Shown in pieces: positions 27,676-36,059 of a DNA stretch of 56,346 nt. The number at the start of each line of letters is the position of its first letter. Within the stretch, counting starts at the first letter, position 1. This DNA comes from CAZDUS01 sp964609375 (GTDB taxonomy: Bacteria > Verrucomicrobiota > Kiritimatiellia > CAIKKV01 > CAITUY01). The notes beneath the pieces are model-generated. The model did no database searches, had not been told where the DNA came from, and worked only from the letters and a program-made list of their open reading frames with translations. A program made the position numbers and the translations under genes. The stretch spans positions 1-56,346 of the forward strand of contig CAZSSA010000003.1 in assembly GCA_964609375.1 (NCBI GenBank), written 5' to 3'.

Positions 27676-28824
27676 TCACCTAGTTTCGATATCGCCAAGG
27701 CAGGTTCCGACCAGGCGTGCCGTTTGAATCCACGGGTGAGAGGCTGGCACCATTTTAGTGATTCCCGCCACTTTTTCCAGAGGGACGGGGATGCAGTCAT
27801 CGCCGCGAACGGCGACCATGACGTTGTATGTGCCGGCGGCAAGAAGTTGGCCCGCCTTGGTCCCCAGACGTGTGCAAAGCAACCGGTCTGCGGCAGAGGG
27901 GGTCCCGCCCCGTTGAACATGTCCCAGTGACGTCACCCGAGCTTCCAGCCCCGTGAGTTGCTGGATTTGGCGGGCCAACCGGCTAGCCATGGCTTCCTGT
28001 ACCAGATGGATGGAGTTGGGGTTTTGTATGGAGGGCATATCTGGTTTTGACTGCTTCTTCCTTTTTCCATTCTTCATGGATTGTTCGCGAGCGGCGGCTT
28101 CTTCGCGTGAAAGGGCGCCTTCGGCTACAGCGATGATGGAGAAGCGTTTGCCGTGTTGGCGGCGTTCGCGCAGGTGTTCGGTCACAACCTCCAAATCGTA
28201 GGGGATTTCAGGGATGAGAATCACGTCGGCACCGCCTGCAATTCCTGAACCCAGGGAAAGCCAGCCTGCCGAATGCCCCATGAGTTCACAGACGATGATC
28301 CGATGATGGCTTGTGGCTGTGGTGTGGAGGCGGTCAATGGCCTCGGTGGCGATGCCCATGGCGGTATCGAATCCGAACGAGACGTCGGTCAGGGAGACAT
28401 CGTTGTCGATGGTTTTTGGAAGGGTGAGCACATTAATTCCGCCGCTGCGGTGCAAGTGGAGTGCGTTTTTCTGGGTGCCGTTGCCGCCGAGGCAGACGAG
28501 GCAATCGATTTGCAGTCGCCTCGCGTTGGCGATGGCCACATCCGTCATGTCCATGATTTTGGCGCCCATTGTCATTTTGTGGGGCTTGTCGCGACTGGAG
28601 CCAAGGAGGGTGCCGCCCATGGTGAGGATGCCGCTGACGTGCTGGTCTTCGAGGGGGATGGTCCGGTTTTCGACCAGTCCCCGGAATCCATCGAGAATGC
28701 CGATGACTTTGATTCCATGGTGCAGGGCGGCTTTGGCGACGCCGCGGATTGCCGCGTTTAGGCCGGGGCAGTCTCCGCCAGCGGTCAGAATACCGATGCA
28801 ACGGGTTTTAAGTTTTCGGGCCAT
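27676..28824 (-). CDS. pfkA: 6-phosphofructokinase, PFK-A family
   Basis: 382 residues from ATG 28824, with TGGAGG 8 bases upstream. GILTAGGDCPGLNAAIRG is the N-terminal phosphate-binding loop, LGGNGT (113-117) the nucleotide loop, PKTIDNDV (136-143) the catalytic Asp region, and GHSAGWLSL and LGHVQRGG the substrate site. The loop has Gly116 (the ATP-type residue at E. coli position 104) but Lys137 (the PPi-type residue at E. coli position 124), and Asn115 replaces the usual Asp. This GGNGT/PKTIDND combination marks a known subgroup whose phosphoryl donor is not decided by sequence. A lysine-rich insertion lies near 255-270. It phosphorylates fructose-6-phosphate in glycolysis. Confidence 0.9.
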   Translation of the reverse strand: MARKLKTRCIGILTAGGDCPGLNAAIRGVAKAALHHGIKVIGILDGFRGLVENRTIPLEDQHVSGILTMGGTLLGSSRDKPHKMTMGAKIMDMTDVAIANARRLQIDCLVCLGGNGTQKNALHLHRSGGINVLTLPKTIDNDVSLTDVSFGFDTAMGIATEAIDRLHTTATSHHRIIVCELMGHSAGWLSLGSGIAGGADVILIPEIPYDLEVVTEHLRERRQHGKRFSIIAVAEGALSREEAAAREQSMKNGKRKKQSKPDMPSIQNPNSIHLVQEAMASRLARQIQQLTGLEARVTSLGHVQRGGTPSAADRLLCTRLGTKAGQLLAAGTYNVMVAVRGDDCIPVPLEKVAGITKMVPASHPWIQTARLVGTCLGDIETR

Positions 28825-29039
28825 GGTGCAACCTCCAACAGGGAATTTCGGGATCACTTGAAAAGAACCAGGCGATTTAAGGTATCGAACCATAAAGTAG
28901 GCGCAGGATCAATGTGGCAATTTAATAGGCAGATGATCTTGTGTTTTCTCGTGAGGCCTGGCGTTATGTCGCGGTTTATCCGTGTTTCTCCCTGGTCGGT
29001 GTTGTGGCGCGCTGTTGCCTGCTGTGGTAATATTCTCCC

Positions 29040-29669
29040 ATGAAAACAATCCTATCCATTGGGTGGTTGTTGCTGGTGTCTTGTGGTTTGAGCGCTGGAG
29101 AGGAGAAAGCCATGAAAATGACAAGGTCTGACGGTTCGTCGACGTCGGTTGTGAAGACGGCCCATGCCATGTTTGGGTCGGGGTGTTTCTGGTGTTCGGA
29201 GGCTGTTTACCAGAGGGTGCCCGGGGTGATTAAGGTTGAATCAGGGTATTCCGGTGGGCATGTGAAGCATCCGTTATACAGGGAAGTTTGTGAAGGGAGC
29301 ACAGGTCACGCCGAGGTGATTCGGGTGACTTATCATCCGGAGGTGGTGGGATATGAGGTTCTTTTGGATTTGTTCTGGCGGGCGCATGATCCCACGACCT
29401 TGAATCGACAGGGTGCGGATGTGGGTACGCAGTACCGGTCCGTGATTTTTTATTACTCTGACGCGCAGAAGGAATTGGCGGAGAAATCGAAGAAGGCCTT
29501 GGATGAGTCCGGGCAGTATCAGTCTCCGATTGTGACGGCGATTGAAAAGGCGGGGGACTTTTATCCGGCAGAGGATTACCATCGGGATTATTATAATCGT
29601 AATCGTTCGGCGCCGTATTGCCGCATGGTGATTGAGCCGAAGTTGAAGAAGGTGGGCGTTGGAAAATAG
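29040..29669 (+). CDS. msrA: peptide methionine sulfoxide reductase MsrA, exported
   Basis: 209 residues. The N-terminus MKTILSIGWLLLVSCGLSAG is a signal sequence with a lipobox-like LLVSC-G, so it may be a lipoprotein. The MsrA core follows: FGSGCFWCSEAVYQRVPGV with the catalytic Cys in GCFWC, SGYSGGHV, YEVLLDLFWRAHDPTT, GTQYRSVIFYYS and FYPAEDYHRDYY. It reduces methionine-S-sulfoxide, here probably on envelope proteins. No MsrB domain is attached. It is divergent from pfkA, with a 215-bp spacer in which I could not fix a convincing promoter. Confidence 0.93.
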   Translation: MKTILSIGWLLLVSCGLSAGEEKAMKMTRSDGSSTSVVKTAHAMFGSGCFWCSEAVYQRVPGVIKVESGYSGGHVKHPLYREVCEGSTGHAEVIRVTYHPEVVGYEVLLDLFWRAHDPTTLNRQGADVGTQYRSVIFYYSDAQKELAEKSKKALDESGQYQSPIVTAIEKAGDFYPAEDYHRDYYNRNRSAPYCRMVIEPKLKKVGVGK

Positions 29670-29686
29670 AAAGCGTTATGTGGCCG

Positions 29687-29727
29687 ATGCCGGAAGGCGC
29701 CGCCTGCGCCTTCATGAATTACGGCAT
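29687..29727. terminator. compound hairpin between convergent msrA and pit
   Basis: GAAGGCG (29693-29699) and CGCCTTC (29707-29713) pair with a 7-base loop. An outer stem, ATGCCG (29687-29692) with CGGCAT (29722-29727), encloses it with an 8-base bulge on one side. It lies between the ends of two convergent genes, which fits a bidirectional terminator, although no T-run follows directly; GTTTTT appears about 30 bases later. Confidence 0.5.
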
Positions 29728-29770
29728 GACAAGAGTGGCGCCCCGGGAAATTAGTGTTTTTATAAATGGG

Positions 29771-31036
29771 CTAAAGGAGTTTCAGGATGAGTTTCAGTAG
29801 CCAGTAGACGACAATGGAGCCTATGGCGGAAACCGGCAGGGTGATGATCCAGGACATGAAGATGCCGCGGACGACCCGCAGATCAATAGCGGCGACGCCA
29901 CGCGCCAGGCCAACCCCGAGGACGGCGCCGACCAGTACGAATGTGGTTGAAATTGGCAGTCCCATGAGGGAGCAAACAAGGACGGTTGTGGCGGTTCCGA
30001 ATTGAGCGGCAAAGCCACGGGTTGGGGTTATTTCCGTGATTTTCCGTCCTACGGCTTCGATGACTTTATGTCCATACATGGCCAACCCGGCCACAATGCC
30101 CAATGCTCCCAACGCCAGAACCCACAAGGGGACTGGGGCTGCCTGAATAACGGAGCCTGACAGGGCTTGAATGACGCCGACCATGGGGCCGATGGCATTG
30201 GCTACATCATTGGCTCCGTGGGCAAACGACATGTAACACGCCGTTAGAATGAGGAGCCACCCGAACCACTGTTCTGCCACATCGGTTTCCGCGCCGTCAT
30301 CAGGAAGCGCCATCGGTTGTCTTTTCAGCAGGATGATGCGGTTGACGATGCCGGACAACACGCCGGCAACGACGGCGAAGATAGAGGCGAGCGACCACTT
30401 GACGGAGAGAGGCACGGATACCGGCATAAAACGGAAGAGCAGATCCTTGCAACTGGAAAGGATGATGATGGCGATGACAACGCCGGTGCCGACGGGGACG
30501 ACGATACGTGCCTGACGAAGGGGATGATGGCTTCGCAGGACATAGCGACGAATAAGGGAATAGGTGAGGTAGCCCAGAAGTGCCCCGACGACGGGAGAGA
30601 TGAACCAGCTCAAGACGATGCCAGTCATTTTGTTCCACTGGATGGCGTTGGTGCCGTGGGTGAGAACGCCGAAGCCCACGACGGCGCCAATGATGGCGTG
30701 AGTTGTTGAAACCGGTTTGCCATAACAGGTGGCGATATGCAGCCAGATAGAGGCGCCCAGGAGGGCGGAGAGCATGCCGAGCGCAAAGTCCAGTGGCGAC
30801 CCGATGAAGAATTCCGGAACGACGATCCCCCCGCGGATCGTATCCGCCACATGAGATCCGCAGAAGAACGCGCCGGAGAATTCAAAAATTGCCGCCAGGA
30901 TCAGGGCGCGCTTAAAGGACAGGGATCCTGATCCGACGGCGGTACCGAACGAGTTGGCGACATCATTAGCCCCGATATTCCATGCCATATACAAGCCGGT
31001 GGCGATGGCTAAGCCGTTGATAAGGTATTCAATCAT
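29771..31036 (-). CDS. pit: low-affinity inorganic phosphate transporter, Pit family
   Basis: 421 residues with about ten membrane helices and the internal duplication of the PiT family: AWNIGANDVANSFGTAVGSGSL at the N-terminus and SFAHGANDVANAIGPMVGV near 262, each carrying the GANDVAN phosphate/cation signature. CYGKPVSTTHAIIG and MGLPISTTFVLVGA are the paired second signatures. It moves phosphate together with a cation across the inner membrane. The TIGR00153/DUF47 gene lies 19 bases upstream on the same strand, the usual operon arrangement for PhoU-like Pit accessory proteins. Confidence 0.94.
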   Translation of the reverse strand: MIEYLINGLAIATGLYMAWNIGANDVANSFGTAVGSGSLSFKRALILAAIFEFSGAFFCGSHVADTIRGGIVVPEFFIGSPLDFALGMLSALLGASIWLHIATCYGKPVSTTHAIIGAVVGFGVLTHGTNAIQWNKMTGIVLSWFISPVVGALLGYLTYSLIRRYVLRSHHPLRQARIVVPVGTGVVIAIIILSSCKDLLFRFMPVSVPLSVKWSLASIFAVVAGVLSGIVNRIILLKRQPMALPDDGAETDVAEQWFGWLLILTACYMSFAHGANDVANAIGPMVGVIQALSGSVIQAAPVPLWVLALGALGIVAGLAMYGHKVIEAVGRKITEITPTRGFAAQFGTATTVLVCSLMGLPISTTFVLVGAVLGVGLARGVAAIDLRVVRGIFMSWIITLPVSAIGSIVVYWLLKLILKLL

Positions 31037-31055
31037 GATGTGTTATCCGCGGGGG

Positions 31056-31727
31056 TTAACGGCGCAGGATCATCAGTCTCAGGTTTTTGCCGACGTTCTC
31101 CGCATGATCGGCAATGCCAGTCAGGGCGCTGCAGAGTTTTTCGAGCAGGAGAATATTCACGGCATCCAGGTTTGGTTCCGAGTAGCATTGACGTGCAAAC
31201 TGGCGATTGATTTTGTCGGATTCCCATTCCATGTGACAGACCGCTTCAATTTTGGAGAGGACCATTTCGGCCCGGGGGCCTTCGAAGGCATCTTTTTCAA
31301 GTGCGGCCAGGAGTTCGGCCACTTCCAGGAGGGCGGTGCTGACCTGCTGAACCTTATCGGCGAGTGCCAGGAAGTTAGGCTGAAGCGCAAGGGGCAGGGT
31401 GATGCGTCGGAACGTGGCGACGACGGCGAAATCCTCGGCGTCATCGGCAATGCGGTCGAGTTGGCGGACATAATTAAGGATATCATCACGGTTAACGGAA
31501 AGGAAGAACCCGCGGGGTAGATTCTGCCGGATGTGATCCTTGATTTTGTCGGCCTCATACTCTGTTGCGGACATGGTGTGCTGAAGTTCGTTGATTTTCT
31601 GGGTGTCGCCCGCGATGATAGCGTCGGCGATAGGGCGGATGAGGCTGATGCATTCGTGGATTTTGCGGGCGTGTTCCACGAGTTGGGAGAAGGGTGATTC
31701 GCCAAAGATGGAGATAAGCGTTGTCAT
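31056..31727 (-). CDS. TIGR00153/DUF47 PhoU-like Pit accessory protein
   Basis: 223 residues, all helical and soluble. FGESPFSQLVEHARKIHEC, the EYEADKIKDHIRQNLPRGFFL segment and LDRIADDAEDFAV are the hallmarks of this PhoU-like family; the ExxxD and DxxD acidic motifs bind metal clusters in PhoU relatives. It presumably modulates the phosphate transporter encoded 19 bases downstream. The start is GTTTCC-ATG-ACA with no strong ribosome binding site visible. Confidence 0.9.
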   Translation of the reverse strand: MTTLISIFGESPFSQLVEHARKIHECISLIRPIADAIIAGDTQKINELQHTMSATEYEADKIKDHIRQNLPRGFFLSVNRDDILNYVRQLDRIADDAEDFAVVATFRRITLPLALQPNFLALADKVQQVSTALLEVAELLAALEKDAFEGPRAEMVLSKIEAVCHMEWESDKINRQFARQCYSEPNLDAVNILLLEKLCSALTGIADHAENVGKNLRLMILRR

Positions 31728-31860
31728 GGTGTTTCCTGTATGATTTTACCCCGAATGAACAGAATCTTTATAGCAGGTGAAACGGGTGAAATACAAGTTT
31801 CACGTCAGGTGGCGATAGGCATAGACTGATACAGCAGGATTAATTGGATGATGCCTTAGT

Positions 31861-31889
31861 TTGACGGATGCGGGGTCAAATTATAGGAT
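31861..31889 (+). promoter_or_regulatory. candidate promoter of the carboxynorspermidine dehydrogenase gene
   Basis: TTGACG (31861-31866), a 17-base spacer and TAGGAT (31884-31889). An inverted repeat TTTGAC...GTCAAA (31860-31879) overlaps the -35 and spacer and could be an operator. The leader would be about 55 bases. Confidence 0.45.
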
Positions 31890-31951
31890 GCGCTCGATCT
31901 ACGGGGTATCCGTGATGTTGGATAATTCATGAACGATGGGGGAGTGCCAAG

Positions 31952-33151
31952 ATGAGTAGAGTTTTGATTATCGGAGCAGGTGGTGTCGGCGGGGTGGTGA
32001 CCCATAAGTGCGCGCAGGTACCGAAGGTTTTTTCGGAGATTTGTCTGGCCAGTCGCACGGAAGCCAAATGCAAGGCGATTGCGAAGCAACTCAAGCGGCC
32101 AATCCAGACGGCGTCCCTGGATGCGGACAAGCCGGAAAACACGATCCGTCTCATCAAGAAGTTCAAGCCGGACCTGGTCATCAACGTGGCGTTGCCTTAT
32201 CAGGATTTGGCGATCATGGATGCGTGTCTGGCCACTGGGGTAGACTATCTGGATACGGCCAACTATGAGCCGCTGGACAAGGCCAAATTTGAATACAAGT
32301 GGCAATGGGCTTATCGGTCACGCTTCAAGAAGGCGGGGCTCACGGCGTTGCTGGGATGCGGGTTCGACCCCGGAGTGACGAATATTTTCTGTGCCTATGC
32401 ACAAAAGCATTATTTTGATGAGATACATACCGTGGACATCATGGATTGTAATGCGGGATCCCACGGCAAGGCGTTTGCCACGAACTTCAACCCCGAGATC
32501 AATATTCGCGAGATTACCCAGCGTGGCAAGTACTGGGAAAAGGGGAGCTGGAAAGAGACCGATCCTTTGTCGGTCCATCAGACGTTTGATTTTCCGGAAG
32601 TGGGGCCCAAGGAAATGTATTTGATGTATCATGAGGAATTGGAATCCCTCGTGAAGAACATCAAAGGGCTCAAGCGTATCCGATTCTGGATGACGTTCGG
32701 GCAGGAATACCTGACGCACTTGCGGGTGTTGCAGAATGTGGGAATGACGCGTATTGATCCTGTGATGTACGAGGGCAAGGAGGTCGTTCCCTTGAAGTTT
32801 CTGAAGGCTGTGCTGCCGGAGCCATCCTCGTTAGGTAAGCATTACACCGGGAAGACGAATATCGGGTGCATGATCGAGGGTGTAAAGGGGGGGAAACAGC
32901 AGAAGATTTACATTTACAATGTGTGTGATCACGCCGAGTGCTGGAAGGAAGTCAAGGCGCAGGCCATTTCCTACACGACGGGTGTACCGGCGGTGATTGG
33001 AGCGATGATGATGTTGAGCGGCAAGTGGAAGGCACCGGGCGTCAATAATGTGGAGGAATTCGATCCCGATCCATTCATGGAAGAGCTCAATAGTCGCGGC
33101 CTGCCGTGGGTTGTGAAGACGTTGAAGTCTGGCCAGATGCCGGTGAAGTGA
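31952..33151 (+). CDS. carboxynorspermidine dehydrogenase/synthase (saccharopine dehydrogenase family)
   Basis: 399 residues with GGGGGAG upstream of ATG 31952. VLIIGAGGVGGVVTHKCAQ is the Rossmann NAD(P) loop, with LASRTEAKCKAIA closing the cofactor site; LLGCGFDPGVTNIFCAYAQ and DCNAGSHGKAFATNFNPEIN are characteristic of the CANSDH branch rather than of lysine-pathway saccharopine dehydrogenases. The enzyme reductively condenses aspartate-semialdehyde with a diamine (putrescine or 1,3-diaminopropane) to carboxyspermidine or carboxynorspermidine, the bacterial alternative to aminopropyl transfer. The partner decarboxylase (nspC) is usually adjacent but is not in the window. Confidence 0.88.
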   Translation: MSRVLIIGAGGVGGVVTHKCAQVPKVFSEICLASRTEAKCKAIAKQLKRPIQTASLDADKPENTIRLIKKFKPDLVINVALPYQDLAIMDACLATGVDYLDTANYEPLDKAKFEYKWQWAYRSRFKKAGLTALLGCGFDPGVTNIFCAYAQKHYFDEIHTVDIMDCNAGSHGKAFATNFNPEINIREITQRGKYWEKGSWKETDPLSVHQTFDFPEVGPKEMYLMYHEELESLVKNIKGLKRIRFWMTFGQEYLTHLRVLQNVGMTRIDPVMYEGKEVVPLKFLKAVLPEPSSLGKHYTGKTNIGCMIEGVKGGKQQKIYIYNVCDHAECWKEVKAQAISYTTGVPAVIGAMMMLSGKWKAPGVNNVEEFDPDPFMEELNSRGLPWVVKTLKSGQMPVK

Positions 33152-33262
33152 GGGGATGCGGTCCGTGGGAACGCAAGGCTTTTCGCTGGTTTTCGCCGGA
33201 GGCGAGCTGTCTTTGGCGGCAGACATTCAGGCTATCAGGGAAATTCTCCCCTGTCGAAATGG

Positions 33263-34216
33263 CTATGCGTGATTGCGTAGTTTCAGTTCGGCGGGATGCG
33301 GATGCAGATAGGTCTGATCCAGTAAATATACAGCCTTGTATTTGCGCGCATAATGATTAATGAGGGTTGTGGGGACGATCAAGGGGGCATTCTCGTTGCG
33401 ATATTCGCTGATGATTTCGAGGAGTTCCTGCTTTTCATCCGGTGAGAGGTTTTCCTTGAAGAACCCCATCATGTGCTGAAGGACGTTGATGTGCTTGGCG
33501 ATGGTGGATCGCCGTGACATGGCTTCCAGCAGCAGGGTTTCATAGCGGCTAATGATCTGGGCGAGCGGCTGTTTTTTGGCGCCGGCCAGAAGTGATCCCA
33601 TTTCGCGGGCATGTTTTTCACTGTGGGATAGGAGTAGATATTTGTGCCGGGCGTGGAAGTCGGTGAGTGAGCGGATAGAGCGGTCTTGAGTGATGACTTC
33701 GCGGTATCGGTGAAGGGTAAATATCCGTTCGATGAAGTTTTCGCGGATATCGATGTCATTCAGGCGAGCTTCGTCTTCGCAGGGCAGGAGCGGGAAGTGG
33801 GTTAGGAAGGCGCGGGCGAACATGCCGGGACCGCTGCCGGCGGGATCCCCTTTAGAGGTGTAGATTTTGACGCGCTCCATGCCGCTGCTAGGGGATTTGG
33901 CCTTGAAAATAAATCCGCACAGGCCTTCCTTTTCCAGTTCGGCCACTCGGCGAGCGGCCCAGGTCTGCATTCGTTCGGTATAGTCGATGCCGGTTTTCTG
34001 GGTCATCAGGCGTGGTGCATCCACAGGGCCGACGAGGCGCATGGCTTCGCGGGGGACTGGGAGGCCGATTTCAACCTCGGGACAGACGGGTACGTACTCC
34101 ACGTATTTACCGAGGGTGTCGGTCAGGAAGTGGTCATGCTTATGCATGCCATCGTAGCGAACGCGGTCACCTATCAGGCAGCGGCTGATCCCCAGTTTGA
34201 TTCGAGTGGCGTTCAT
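33263..34216 (-). CDS. DUF523-DUF1722 fusion protein (TudS-like domain plus YbgA-like domain)
   Basis: 317 residues from ATG 34216; AAGGG lies about 9 bases upstream, and the frame open further up is spacer. Residues 1 to about 150 are DUF523: GISRCLIGDRVRYDG, VPVCPEVEIGLPVPRE and FKAKSPSSGMERVKIY. In the stand-alone DUF523 enzyme TudS three cysteines hold a 4Fe-4S cluster; here the first two are present but the third site reads SPSSG instead of SPSCG. Residues about 180-300 are DUF1722 (FHARHKYLLLSHSEKHAREMG, ending LINHYARKYK..YLLDQTYL..HP). A thiouracil-desulfidase-like or Fe-S role is possible; DUF1722 has no established function. Confidence 0.82.
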   Translation of the reverse strand: MNATRIKLGISRCLIGDRVRYDGMHKHDHFLTDTLGKYVEYVPVCPEVEIGLPVPREAMRLVGPVDAPRLMTQKTGIDYTERMQTWAARRVAELEKEGLCGFIFKAKSPSSGMERVKIYTSKGDPAGSGPGMFARAFLTHFPLLPCEDEARLNDIDIRENFIERIFTLHRYREVITQDRSIRSLTDFHARHKYLLLSHSEKHAREMGSLLAGAKKQPLAQIISRYETLLLEAMSRRSTIAKHINVLQHMMGFFKENLSPDEKQELLEIISEYRNENAPLIVPTTLINHYARKYKAVYLLDQTYLHPHPAELKLRNHA

Positions 34217-34338
34217 GGTATGAGCCCTTCCAGGATGGGTTGTGAATAATCCGTCTGATTTCCAAGAAGGTATCACGTTTAAGATGGTGAGCAAAGGAAT
34301 CCGAAAGTTAAACAAAGGGAGGCGAGGTAATTAGGAAT

Positions 34339-34354
34339 ACCCCGAGGTGGGGGT
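34339..34354. terminator. weak hairpin downstream of the GT-C gene
   Basis: ACCCC (34339-34343) and GGGGT (34350-34354) pair around a 6-base loop, between the end of the minus-strand GT-C gene at 34399 and the start of the DUF523 gene. A short CTTT follows on the plus strand only, so termination efficiency on the minus strand is doubtful. Confidence 0.3.
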
Positions 34355-34398
34355 CTTTGAATCAGCAATAAAACTGCACAGAGTCCGGTTGGTGGTCG

Positions 34399-35880
34399 TT
34401 AACCCGGTTTCGGGGTGCACCATCGTCGCCACCCATCATTGGCGAGTTTGATGCCGAGCGCCACAATAAATGGGTCGACGGCAAATCTCATGCGATTTCC
34501 TTCGTGGCCGTCAGTGAGACAGGGGATTGCCAGAACCCATAAAATGCAAAAGCTCATGAGGAGGCAGACGATGGCGGTTGCGTTGGCGTCACGGAAGGCC
34601 GGCTTCCAGTTTGTGGCCCATGTTCCAATCATGATCAGTGGAAAGATCACAAGCCCAAGAAGTGTCAGGGGGATAGACTCCCCGGTGAAGCGGGATATGC
34701 CGAACAGTTTACATTTCGAAAGCCGTTCAGCCATGGGTCTCAAATCCGGATGGAAGATCGCCAGATGAAACCGTGCGTAGTTCCGATACTCCTCGTTTCC
34801 CGGCACCCGGACTCCTCCGAGATAACTGTCGGCGTACGATGGGCTTGTCCATATGGCGTAATGGGTTGCCGCCATTTTGGCCCAGGCGCCGGGATGGTCA
34901 AGACGCCAACGCAGGGCGTCAGATGAAAGCATAGGATTGATCACCACGAAGCCATATTGGTTCCAGTTCAATGAGCCATCGCTCTTTTCGGGTGAAGCCA
35001 CGACATTCAACGGGGCTTTTGTGAACCTTGACTGTAACTGGTTGATCCCATCCTGTGAATCGAGGCGCCATTTCCCGTCGGCCAGTTTCTTCATGCAATC
35101 GGTCCCTCTGGCCAGGTTTACCCCTTTCCACGTGGAGAAAGTGAATTGATTGAATACGGCGAGATTTTTCAACGGCCAGACGGTCAAGCCAATCACAAGC
35201 GTCGCCAAACCGGTCCATAACACCCACGGCGGCATTGTGCGCCCTTTATTTATCCGGTTTGCCGCGACAAGCATGCCTGCCATTAGAATCCCCCATAAAG
35301 GGTGATAGAGTGAGCCGGTGTTGCAGATCAGCGTGATGAGGATGATGGTCATCATGAAATCGTACACGCGACCTTGCTTAAGGAATCGAAGGGAAAACAG
35401 GGCCATCCCGATCAATAGGACCTGGAGAATGAAGGGATAGAAATACTGGTGCTGGAATAAGTGGGTTCCGGGGTCAGCCAGGAGCAGGATGGTGGCCAAT
35501 ACGGCCCAGCCGATGGATGCTGTGAGTTTTAGTGTCAATCTGAATAAGCCGCAAGAAACGGCTGCGCCGATCAACGTGTAAAGTATATTGGCCCAGAAGG
35601 AGGGGGTAACCCCTGTGAGAACGGAGAGATTTAATATTAGCGCAAGCAAGCCGTTTAGCAATGGTGGTTGACTATGCAAAAAAAACAGGCTCCAGAAAGG
35701 ATGACTCAGCAATTCCTGCCGGTCCAGGAGTTGAAAGAACCCCCAAGGGATGTCCATAGAGATCGATGCAGCATGACAGGCTAGTTTTTCGATTCCATAA
35801 AGCAGGAGGGGTATGGTGTTGACTAAAAACGTTCTGTGAATGCCTGTTCCCGTCGACTGTTCGTTGATTCTTTGTGTCAT
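34399..35880 (-). CDS. polytopic membrane protein, probable GT-C glycosyltransferase
   Basis: 493 residues from ATG 35880 (MTQRINEQS); an in-frame ATG at 35934 adds 18 residues without a better ribosome binding site. There are about ten to twelve hydrophobic helices, with a first extracytoplasmic loop containing a HSQPPLLN motif that resembles the loop in ArnT/PMT-type and related GT-C proteins. A soluble segment at about 270-400 is followed by C-terminal helices. The donor and acceptor are not identifiable. The base composition looks less G-rich on the coding strand than that of most neighbours, which may hint at separate origin. It stands between the DUF523-DUF1722 gene and fabI, both on the same strand. 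Confidence 0.6.
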   Translation of the reverse strand: MTQRINEQSTGTGIHRTFLVNTIPLLLYGIEKLACHAASISMDIPWGFFQLLDRQELLSHPFWSLFFLHSQPPLLNGLLALILNLSVLTGVTPSFWANILYTLIGAAVSCGLFRLTLKLTASIGWAVLATILLLADPGTHLFQHQYFYPFILQVLLIGMALFSLRFLKQGRVYDFMMTIILITLICNTGSLYHPLWGILMAGMLVAANRINKGRTMPPWVLWTGLATLVIGLTVWPLKNLAVFNQFTFSTWKGVNLARGTDCMKKLADGKWRLDSQDGINQLQSRFTKAPLNVVASPEKSDGSLNWNQYGFVVINPMLSSDALRWRLDHPGAWAKMAATHYAIWTSPSYADSYLGGVRVPGNEEYRNYARFHLAIFHPDLRPMAERLSKCKLFGISRFTGESIPLTLLGLVIFPLIMIGTWATNWKPAFRDANATAIVCLLMSFCILWVLAIPCLTDGHEGNRMRFAVDPFIVALGIKLANDGWRRWCTPKPG

Positions 35881-36059
35881 GACCCAGCGTGTTTCTTTTG
35901 GTGGAGCTGCAAGGCTATAAAAAGATCTAATCATTTATTAATAGATAGATGAAAGCAAAGATAAAATGGCGTTACCGGGTGCGGGATGGTGGCCGGTGAG
36001 CAGGGGGCGGGGCGAAGAACCCCATTTCGAGGGGAAAAGGGCTTTGAGCTCTATTTTGC

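Noticed and set aside
28825..29039. Shared divergent promoter for pfkA and msrA
   Set aside because: TAATAT lies only a few bases before the msrA ATG and no -35 is at a suitable distance; I could not support a promoter call.
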